From assembly GCA_934045075.1 (NCBI GenBank), contig OW203744.1, positions 7,739,795-7,803,794 of the forward strand: a stretch of 64,000 nucleotides of DNA, given 5' to 3'. The notes beneath the pieces are model-generated. The model ran no database searches. It was not told where the DNA came from and worked only from the letters and a program-made list of their open reading frames with translations. Numbering within the stretch: the stretch's first letter is position 1; each line of letters opens with the position of its first letter. Positions 24,681 to 35,700 of the stretch are shown here, piece after piece. Both the position numbers and the translations under genes were made by a program. Source of the stretch: Yponomeuta sedellus. Its lineage: Eukaryota; Arthropoda; Insecta; Lepidoptera; Yponomeutidae.

Positions 24681-25477
24681 ATGAGCCTATTTCTATGTCC
24701 AAGGTCATTGACGGCTATAAGTGTCTTAACGGGTTTTTTCCAAGTTCACTAAAATTAGCGCAACTACTTTTAAACCTGATTACCTTTACAAAACTCACGG
24801 ACACCAACAAGTAGGTACAGTCGCGTGCGCTAACATGTAAACACATTAGAACTTTCTCACATTAACCTCTTCTAGCCTGATGTATGAGAAAATGACTATT
24901 TTTACTTTGACAAGGTACTGAAGTGCATACATGTTAGTGTGCATGACTACATACAAAGATAAGAATATTGTTACACTCACTCAAGCACACGCCCATTTAC
25001 TTTAAGCCAAAGGTGAAAGCACTATGGACCGCTCATAATGTTCCAATCTTAAGAGTCAATATTGTAATAGATTATACCTAAGTCGAATTCCTTTCGCTCT
25101 GCTTTGAGCGTTGTGAGAACAAAGAAAGTCCTTCACGGCAGAGAATGGACTTTAATATTGTACCAACCGCATTAAGGTACGCAGTAGTCAGGTAGTATGT
25201 CCAACAACGAAAGAGAATAAAATTCCGACAAAACTTCGTCAAATCACAAAATCTAAATGTTTTTATACCTAACAATACAAAAACTGCAAGTTATTGAACG
25301 TTAAAAGTTATACAGTTGGGTAAATACCTACGTGTCCATTTCAGAATCTAATCGTTTTGGAAAAGCGGACAAACTCCAACGGTCTTTGAGGATGTATCTT
25401 ATAACGAGGAACATCCAAATCACGAAAAAATATCTGATGCATTGCACCACACTTCACACTATCACATCACACTTCGT

Positions 25478-25665
25478 ACTAATATTATGAAGGTGAAAGT
25501 TTGTGAGTGTGTATGTAGTTACATCTTCACGTCTAAAAGGTTGAAGCGGTTTTGACAAATCTTGGTATGGAGTTAGCTGATAACCTGGATTAACACATAG
25601 GCTACGTTTTACTGCGGAGGAAAGTATCTTATTCCCGCGTGACACCGCGGGGCACAGCTAGTAAT
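25478..25665 (+). repeat. Dispersed repeat family C
   Basis: Begins ACTAATATTATGAAGGTGAA and continues through CACGTCTAAAAGG, AGCTGATAACCTGGATTAAC, ACACATAGGCTACG and GGGGCACAGCTAGT. Confidence 0.7.
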
Positions 25666-25709
25666 AAATAATGAGAATCGCTATATCGATTAAGTAGTAA
25701 TAAAAAATT

Positions 25710-25890
25710 GTTGGCAGTCGTTAAGTCAAGTCAGTGGCCTTTAGAGGGGCATGAAAACTTCTGACAGTAAGACCAGCCACTTGCAAGCAGTCACCAATCC
25801 GGACTTGGCCCCCGTGGTGGAGTTTGGCCTATACCTTCCTAAGGGAAGTGACGTGCTCCTCGGTGGGAACATAAAGGGTTGATGATGATG
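25710..25890 (+). repeat. Dispersed repeat family B
   Basis: Begins GGCAGTCGTTAAGTCAAGTC and ends GGGTTGATGATGATGG. The CTTCCT hairpin is decayed in this copy. Confidence 0.7.
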
Positions 25891-26115
25891 GTAAAACGTC
25901 GTTCGTATTGTAGAGTAGAACCTCCCATTTTTGAATACCTATATACGGAGATTTTGTGATACCTTGTATACAACCTACTAAGTACCTATGCATAACATTT
26001 TGTGTTTTCGTAATTTTCTTCTGAAAAACAAATTGTGGGAAATCTAACGCGAGGCTCAAACTCTCAGGCGGCCTCTACAATAAGTTTCCGATCGAGTCAT
26101 GTATTATTTGTTTGT

Positions 26116-26340
26116 ATGCAACATGCAATGGCAGCCGAATGGCTGACGCAACATTCTTCAAAGTACCTACTAACGAAGAAAGAGACGCAAAACGGCCCCA
26201 TTGAGGCTGATGAAATACCGCAAAATATTTCACATTTGACTTCTGCCCCTTGGTGTGATGATAATATGATCAGTCAAAACATTAGTGGCATTGACCTTGC
26301 AGATTCGTCCATACAAGATACAAGTACATTGTTTACATAG
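26116..26340 (+). CDS. Orphan open frame upstream of PEPCK promoter, doubtful
   Basis: From ATG at 26116 a 74-residue frame (longer if opened from 26035 without an ATG) runs to TAG at 26338-26340. Its composition is protein-like (AAEWLTQHSSKYLLTKKETQ, then NISGIDLADSSIQDTSTLFT). A possible acceptor, ctctcag, lies just upstream near 26070, so it could be a last exon of an unseen gene. I recognise no domain. It lies about 200 bp upstream of the PEPCK CRE. Confidence 0.2.
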   Translation: MQHAMAAEWLTQHSSKYLLTKKETQNGPIEADEIPQNISHLTSAPWCDDNMISQNISGIDLADSSIQDTSTLFT

Positions 26341-26544
26341 GTACCTATTTATTTATTTTTTTCCTGGCAAATTATGTAAATTTTCCTGTTGAAATCAGCA
26401 CATGGATACGAATGTCAGATAGTTAAAAATTAAATATCATCGGTCAAAAGAAAACAAGATTCTTTTAAGTATCTGTTGTTTTGTATTTGACAACTTTGCG
26501 CTTGACTTTGGTGTAGTCAGAGAGCGTGTGCAAATTACATCAGC

Positions 26545-26645
26545 TGACGTCACGGCCGCGCCTCCGCTCTCCGCCAATCACGGCGCAGGACGCGACAACT
26601 CCCCCGTTATAAAAGACTCAAGCGCACAGAGGATTTTTCATTCCA
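26545..26645 (+). promoter_or_regulatory. PEPCK core promoter with CRE, CCAAT, TATA and initiator
   Basis: A full CRE palindrome (TGACGTCA) lies at 26545-26552, a CCAAT box at 26574-26578, TATAAAA at 26608-26614 and an initiator-like TCATTC at 26638-26643 with its A at 26640, 32 bases from the TATA start. The PEPCK start codon is at 26895, giving a 5' UTR of about 255 bases. CREB control of PEPCK through a CRE is well known in vertebrates; use of this site in the insect gene is inference. Confidence 0.7.
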
Positions 26646-26894
26646 ATTTAGAAGTCCGGAATATTAGTTTCATTATTAAATGGGTGATAGATTGAATATA
26701 ATTGGTTATTACAGATGGTTGATATTCTTGTTCAGTTTCAGTAATTCTTTCGATAATATTTAGACCATAATTTTCTAATTAGAATAACCAATTTTACTTA
26801 GAACAACATATCGTAAAGTATTACTTAGCTACTTTTATTTTTTTTTTATAATTTGAGCGGCTTTTTATCGGAAAGTATCCATAAGTTAGCAAAA

Positions 26895-29700
26895 ATGTTG
26901 CATCTGAGTTCCGCTCCTGCAGACTACACCAAGAAGACAGCGCAGTAAGTTTCATTAAATTTTAAACCTTCTTCATAGTTGAGCCCTAGAATACGTAACT
27001 CCTGACTTACTTTTTATTTAAATATAAATAAGTAAATTTTTTAAGAATCGCTCGTAGACCCTACCTGAGTGATCTTAACGATCACGAAGGTTAAGCAACA
27101 CAGGGCGCGTTCAGTGCATGGATTGGTAAACCGTCTATTAGGACAAACGCTATTGGCATTTTTCTGAGCGGTTCCGTGCTTCGCAAGCAAGGCACTAACG
27201 TGCCGTTGGTGCCGGCTTTCGTCTATCGACGGCAGTCTTCAGATGACAGTCGTTAAGTCAAGTCAGAGGCCGTAGGGCGGCTTGAAAACTTCTGAAAGTA
27301 AGACCAGCCACTAGTCTTGCAAGCCTCCACCAATCCGGACGTGACCCCGTGGTGGATTATGGCCTATACCTTCCTCAGGGAAGAGACCCGTGCCCCTCGG
27401 TGGGGACGTAATGGGTTGATGATGACTTTTGTTACACTAAATGTACAAAAAGACGGAATTTCACTTACTGAGAATTGGATGGAATGAATCCTCTCAGCTT
27501 TTCCTAGCGATTAGTTAAGGTGAGCTTGTAAAGGCTTAGGATGGCTTAGGCCGATGGTTCACAATACCGAGCCACCTACATTCCCCATGGGTATTGTCCC
27601 AAATAAATTAACAACTGCTTGACAAAATTAAGTTTCAAGTGATGTTAGTAATATATATTATACGAATCATAAATTAATAATAAATATTATTATGTAGATA
27701 CCTTTTCAATTATTTCGTGTATATTACAGAATAAGTCTGACTTTGATTCAACCTCTAGTTTTAGGAACTATAGGTAGGTACTTCCTTTGCAGTAACGTAC
27801 TTCCGATTACAAAGACGCAGATTCTAATTTTAGCTCTAAAAATTAACGAAAGCAGAATAATTATTCAAAATATACCTACGCCCTAGCCTCTTTTAAAAAA
27901 CATTCGTTTTCTTTTTTATATAACAACATATTTTTTATAATACGAATAGGTATTCATTGTCCAATTGAGCCAAAAGCAGTTTCTATATCCAGATAGTCTC
28001 CACCCCATGGATATAGACAATATAGCCATGCCTCTACCCTAGGTAACCTCCATGAAAGTTACCTAGGGTAGAGGAATGGCTATACCTATGGCCAGCAATT
28101 AACTATTTTCTGTCAATAATAAAAGTATTCCGAGCCGCAATTAGTGGTCAACTGCAAATACGAAATGGAACAGTTCTATCCATCTCATTTATTTACAACA
28201 TTTCCAGTATTGATTAGCAAAAAGTTTCAAATTGATTAGTTTCTACTAATGCTAAATTGCGAAATAAATTTTCCGGCTAAAAATCTACTTTTTTGATAGG
28301 TAGGTACTACCTAAAGGAGAGGGAGGAAAGAAAGTAGCAGTTAAAATATAGCTATTGTTTTAATAACATTTTGTCAATACGTTACCGATTTCATCCGGAA
28401 ATCTCACCGGTCGGGGACGGGACGGCACGACCATGTACTACTTATCAAACCTCACCAAGGGTTGGTCAAAATTTGGCTTAAATTCATCAGCTGCGTTTGT
28501 CTTAAGGATTTTTTTTTATAACACGACCTGATTAACACGGAAAAACGTAGACTCCAACAAAGTATCAAATCAGCTACAGCGGTGAATCACTTTTGAAAAG
28601 TTATCGCTTGCAGCTTCCACGTTCCGATCTTAGCTGGTCCCACCCCCTAGACTTTGTTTGTTTTATGAGCGAACACTGTGAAAAACAAACCTTAAGGTGA
28701 TCCACTGCAATCCTGGCCGGTGATAGCTATGTGGTTTTGCAAGCAAAATCAATTATCGCGTAACTCGGACTGAACGAACAAAGACATCTCAACATGAAAA
28801 TCTTGAGAATCCGGTGTTATTCCGTTTATGGGTCCCCTACGTAGTTTCGATAGCCGTTGTATCGATTTTTTTTCCCGCTGCCTCATATAAGTTCGAAAGC
28901 TTATGGACTCGAATGCTGTAGTGGCTAAAGACGCTGTTTCGAATAACATTTTCACTGTTTATGAGCGTATGAGGCAGTAAAACATGTTCGCTGCCTCATA
29001 CGCTCGAATGCTTGTTTGTTTTTAACTTTGTTTTTTACACTTTATTGCGCAATAAAACTTAAATAACGTACAATGTGATAACAATTACGTACACCTTCGC
29101 TCCATCATTGAATTATTCAATGGTAATTGTTATAGATCAGTACTAGATTTTTTGTTACACGTATAAAATTTGTTAAATAATAATAAATGTAGATTTAAAC
29201 TAAATTTGTTTTGTTTTATTCACTACTTGATTTTTTTATACGCATTAAGACTGAATGAATCGAAATGACAAGCATTCGAGCGTATGAGGCAGTGAAAATG
29301 TTTTTCGAAACAGCGTCTTTCGCCACTACAGCATTCGAGTCCATAGGCTTTCGAACTTATGAGGCAGCGGGAAAAAAAATTGATACAGCGTTTTTCGCAA
29401 CAACGGCTATCGAAACTGCGTAGGGGACCCATTGCGTTACTCGTAACACAGTCATTCAAATGTCAGCAAGTGTACGCGGAACAAATGTATATTTCCCTAC
29501 CGCTTATTGTGTCGGTAATGGACTCCGCTTATTATGCACAATTGCTTATCGCCCATTATTTGTTTTTAATTTTCTTACTTGCTTCTTTTTTTCTCTGTAG
29601 TATAGTGTAAACTTTGTGTACCTATATATTATGTTCTGTTGTGTTTTGTAATTTTTTTACTGTTTTGTTATGTTTTTAGTATTGTGCCGTTGAATAAATA

Positions 29701-29734
<34 letters not shown>

Positions 29735-32700
29735 GTCAGCTGAACAACTTACCTACTCGCGCTAATTTAAAAATATTTCAACATACTTAATCATAAAAAA
29801 AACACGTCTCGTGCTGATGTGTCGGGCGGTACCAAACCAGTGCCTAGACAGTAGGTACATGCAGCTAAGGACAGTTGCCTAATCAAGGTCTCATCGCGAT
29901 TTAATTTATTAATGTATTCAATAGCGGATGGATAAAAAGATCGTTATCAACCCTTGTATGTCCCCACTGCTGGGGCACGGGTCTCTTCCTGCAGCGCAGG
30001 AAGGTTAGGCAATACTCCACCACGGGGGCCAAGTCCGGGTTGGTGGAGGATTGTAAGACAGTGGCGCGCCTTACTGTCAGAAGTTATCAATTAAGCCGCC
30101 CATAAGGCCTCTGACATGGCTTAACGACTGCCATTATATGACAGCCGGCACCAACGGCTTAACGTGCGCTTGAAGCCCCATAGTTTGTGATAGAGTAATC
30201 CCTTTTATAACTATTTGAGCTACGTTTGAAGAGTGTTTTAAGGAACCGTGTGTCTTACCACTATAAATAAAGATTGATGGCGAGCAATGGTGTAATAGGT
30301 AGGTACTTAAAAACTAGTTAATATTTATAACGTTATAATATCATCACGTGTTCACGACTTGCGGGCCTTGCGGCTTACTTATTTAATTACCTACGTCTAT
30401 TTGAATGTTGTCGTTAAAGCATTTTTTTACAACTATCAACTGCAATTATCGTCACATTTATGTTTATTACCTATTATTGTAAGAACTGATACCGGTACCC
30501 ATGAAAAAATCGTCGTGTATCGTGTTCTCCGTATCACATTATGATTTCTCTGTATGCAAACAATTCGTTGATAATAAATAGGGTATGTATGTGCCTGCAA
30601 TTAAGGGTATTAATCTAATAATTACAGGGCTAGCCTTTTTACTATAATAAAGGATCATTTAAAACGTTAGTGGCTGAGTGAAAGTTAGCCTTCTCATAAA
30701 AGACCTGCAAAAGGCTGAATTAAGAGCCGCCGTTTATTTTAATTTAGTTTATGGCAAAATGGCGTCAACGTAACAGCTGATTATGTCACCTGGTGCATTA
30801 TTTATTACGTAAGTATCCACTGAGTTGAGTGACGTTGATTTTAACTTTTTTTTCAAGCTACTCCGGCTGTCAAATGCATAAATTTTTTGACACTTAGGAG
30901 TCGTCTAAATGCTTCACTCGATAGAGTAAAGTGCTACGTAATAGTTCGGTACCAGCAGAACGCTGGTACCTACCGAACTTTGTGTGAGGCAATTGCAACA
31001 TTGCAAATTGCAAGTTGGAAACAATTGCAACGGTAGGAACGATTTCAACGTTAGAAAATATTTTGTTTGTTTTAATTAATTTGAGTTTGTACAACGTTAG
31101 TTGTAATGAAATTCAGTCTAACGTGGTTTGTAAACAAAAATGGAAGACGTTCTTGCCGCTTTTATTTCGAGTACAAAGTAGAGAAGGAATCTTGACAAGA
31201 TGTCTCATTGGCTTCTAACCATTAATCTGTAAAATATAGCTTGAGCTTTGATTTAATTGTTCTGTGCTTGAGCTCCACGACAGCTGTCACACTGACAGGG
31301 CTAGGAATGGGACAATGTCGACATCAAATGTCACTTAAAGCGTGTGTGATATAAGATAACATGTATGGAAAGAAGAATTTCGAGAAATTGGAAACATGAA
31401 ATCAAACACGAGAAATATTATTTTACATAGTTTTATTCAAGTAGAGGTGTACATCCTAATATACCTAAATCAGTTTCTGATTACAATTTTCCTTTTAACG
31501 CTCTTTTTATATGAAAGCCCAATTTTTCGTAGAATTTTAGCCAATCATGTTAAGCTGGATGTAAACAAATTTGCCTCTTTAAGTGACGCTCCCATTTTCT
31601 TAATGTGGGTAATTGTCCTCTTGAGTAATATGAGTATATGTGGTTGTGGATAGCGACGGCGTCAAAACTATCAACCTCTGTGACGGAAGAAGATTGTATT
31701 CTCTTTATTTGGCGATGAAAGTTTTTAATCACTTCTTCTTCAGGCATCTCGCTTGATGACTCTCCGTACTTTTCTTTATACGGACCACCGTAGATCGTCC
31801 AATACCAAGAGCATTCGCAACTCTGTCACACACTCGCTCTAATGGCAGAAGCGGACCAAGGTTTTGGTTTTCGCGCGTGAAATATTATAACAAACTCACA
31901 GCATTCACTGTTCAAAACAGTTTTCTTTGATATTTTTGGCTATATGCAAACAAAAAGGAACAACTTTAACTCAACTAATCGACTTCACAATAGCAACTAC
32001 AGTCTTTAAAGCATGAAATACTTTAATAGAAATAATTTGAAAAATTCATCGAATACCAACAAACATTTCGTCGTCAGGGTAAACAAGAACGTCACTCAAT
32101 AAAAATCAAAACTTGACTATGGTCAAGTTTTGATCGCGGCTGACCAGAACGTTGTCGAACAAAGTTGGAGAGACGTGCACACACGCTATAGCTTATTGCC
32201 CCACACTAACACCAGTATTTCGTTAGATAGGTATTAATTAAAACAATTACAATTATTTTAATTCTAATGAAATTTGATAATGGTTTTCAAACAAATACAG
32301 TTCGCTGTCTGTACGTAATAAATACAGAGAATATTGTTGGTTCGAAATTTCACTGATGCCGGTGAGTCGCCCATTAGCTCAGTTGGAAAGAGCGCTGTCA
32401 CGGATAGCCAGAGGTCACGGGTTCGAATCCCGGCATGGGTGGATTTTTTAGCCTCTATAAATAGGTTTTTAAAAATTGTCCTTAGCACGGGTTAGTGCAT
32501 TAAAAATAATATAAATAAAGTCCAATTCCAATAGTAAACCTGCAGTTTAGATCATCCATCACCAAATTATCGAAAGTTTGTAATTTACAGTTACTATAAT
32601 GGTTAGACACCTGTGCAGTAGATAAGTACGGAGTTCTCGCAGTACAAACTTTCTGTGAAAAAATTCAAAATTTCATGGGCTCAATTTCGATGACAGCTGT

Positions 32701-35700
32701 CCCGGAGCTCAAGCTATATTTTACAGACTAAAGATTCCCGGTTGTTAGGGGAGTCCAGCGACCCACCTAAGGGAATACGTTACTATAATTTTAAAAAGTC
32801 TACTGCTAATACCTTATCTATACTTATTGCTTTCATTGCTTACGTCAGAAGGCTATAGTCTCATATTTATAAAATTACGATTCCTAAAAAACTCCTCAGA
32901 GGTAGCAGGTACAAATAGTCTGTGGTAAATGGAAAAATGTAGATAGATAGGTACAGAACACTTTAGTGCACAAACAGAAAAAAATCACAACCATGATCTC
33001 TTACTATTTGAGAAATCATGGTATTTTTTGTTTAAAATGTTAATAATGTGTAAATCTAAATGTGTGGTTATGTAACCACACCATATTTAAACTTCCTTAA
33101 GCTGAGCTTAGCCTGAATGTTTTACAGGAATCTTGTTTTTAAAAGTAAGATCGTTAGACTTTGTAGCCTTAAAATATGTTCGAAAGAACATATATTATTA
33201 GATAAGTACCCTGTTTACATAAAGAGGAAGATTTAACTAGAACATAAGTACTACAGTTATCAAGTTAAACGTAGAACTATGGACTTCCGAAGTCCAGTCT
33301 GTCTTTTATCAGAAAACGTGATTATATACAAGATGCGTATATTATAATTAGGTGCCATTTTAACTAATTGGCCTCATTCTTAGTAAACAATTATTATTAT
33401 TTATTAAAGAAAATTAACGTTATTGCTCATAAGTAAACATTACAATGGCAATGCGGCGGACTTAACAGTCAACCGCAGAAGGACTTGGGTATTAGAGCCG
33501 CGCCTCACATCGATTGAAAAAAAATTATGAACAACACAAGTACTTTATGATTTTTATCCGGAATCACTTAGGTACCTGCTCGATTTTTTGTTGGAAGAGT
33601 CCGACATAAGCAACCAGTGTTGCCAACGCTTATGCCAACTCCCCACCAGATTTTTTTGCAAAACCACTAGAAATACACAACAAAAACTGTTGAATATCTG
33701 GAATCCACTAAATTGCCCACTAAACCATATTTTCATTCAATTACGGTATGAATCAATGGTCAAATTATTAAGTCTTTCATAAATATCAACATTTTTATTA
33801 GTAAATCAAAAATTTTATTAATAAATCAACATTTTTTGTTAAGAAATCAACATTTTGTTACTAAATCAACATCAATAATTATCATTTAATCAACTTACTA
33901 CAATGATGTGTTTTTTTTTATAATAGGTCTTCTTCTGATGAACACTCAATTGAGAAATGTGTAAGGGAGGTTATTACATTTACAAAATAACTAATCACCT
34001 AAGTGAGGTAATTTGAAACAAAACGTTTTTTGATAAAAATCCACTAAAAAAACCACTAACCACTAAATAGAATATTCCGCCACTAAGAGGGGTGTCGAAA
34101 CCACCAGATTTAGTGGTAAATCCACTAAGTTGGCAACACTGTAAGCAACTGATGACGCGAGCTCTCTACTCACCGTGATGAAGCCCTTCGAATAAGAGCG
34201 AACCTGGTCGGTAGGGTCAGGTCGGGTTAGATAGGTACTTCTCGCAGCTTGCTCAATTCCGAACTCCACGTCACATTTTTCACACGCCTCTTGGCATACG
34301 ATGAAGTTTTATTTCACCAAGCAGGACACTTCTCGGCAAATGTCCTGTGTATCATCACATCACATAGCATCACATCACACACACTAACACACTATTACTA
34401 ATTAAAACTGTTTTTATACGGATTTCACTCGTTTATTCCTGTTTTCATTTTTCCGACGTTTCGGCACTTTTTGAGTCATCCGAGACCACGGCACCTGAAA
34501 CGTCGGAAAATTGTAAAACTGTAATAAACGAGTGAAATCCGTATAAAAACCGTTTTATTTATGTCTAGTGCTCGTGTTAACCTTAAATAATACTACACTA
34601 TTAGGTATAAATGCGAAAGTTGGTGAGGGTGTATGTTTGTCACTGCTTCACGTCTAAACGCATGAAGCGATATTAATAAAATTTGGTAAGGAGCTAGCTG
34701 ACACCCTGGTTAACACATAAGCTACGTTTTACTGCGGCAAAATATCTTATTCCTTAATAAACCGTGGGTAACACCGTGGGGCACAGCCAAGGTCCAAGTA
34801 AGAAGACTCTAAACTAAACTTTTTTTGTCCAGATGCGCTCAAGTAGCATACGCCTGCGGCCGCGCCGCGCACCAGACGGCTCAGCGCGGGTCCACCAAGC
34901 CTGCCCAGGATCTGGCTGTGCTTACTCCTAAGGTTGGTAATGCGTTTGACTGCCTCATAAATCTAGCGGCATCAACTGCTCAACTGATCTAGCGGCATCA
35001 ACTGATCTAGCAGGACTGCGTCTGTTTGCATAAGAGATAGAATGGCTATAAAGTTCGATTCGAGAGCAACAATTCCTATGGCAAATACCTATAACGATAC
35101 TTCTTTTGAATAGCTGGTCGGCGCAGCAGTCCAGTCAAGTTTGAATCATTTTAAAGGAAATCGTTACGTTCTGTTTAGGTGTCAGTCAAGTTGAGACCCA
35201 GAGCTAGGCTAGGATTTATAGAAATCTAGGCTAGAAAAAAGATAATAAAAGATATTTAAATTTTAATAAGTAGATTGCTACAGTACCTTGATACCGAGTA
35301 TCATGAGATCAGGATTACGGTGGTCCACCTAAAAGTTTGTTTTCCCTGCAACGCCCATATGCACCCGAACTGTGTTCGCTCATAAAACAAAATGGTATTT
35401 AGAGGTTGATAAAAAATAAACAAAGCTCAGGGGGTGGGAGCAGCTGATCGTCACGTGCAAGCTGTGAAAGTGATGTACAACTGAGTTGCCAGGGTTAAAA
35501 CGCGCCAACTTGTCCGCTGGACGCCAAAATTGTCCAGATTCGCGCTAAACATACCAAAAAAGCGCCAGATAGCGCCGAAAGCGCTAAAATGGCAGCACTG
35601 CAATGTGTACATTGTACACCAACTCTAGCCAGAAGTAGGACATTATACAGGGATACACCGTAGTAGGGACGGATTTGGTGCGTTCTGACTCTTATCGTAT

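Noticed and set aside
28749..29459. Pairs of short frames on both strands
   Set aside because: They are mirror products of the foldback element's inverted arms.
32344..32520. Functional tRNA gene at the cloverleaf-like SINE core
   Set aside because: The anticodon loop has C at position 33 instead of T, the same core recurs in dispersed decayed copies, and a SINE tail follows.
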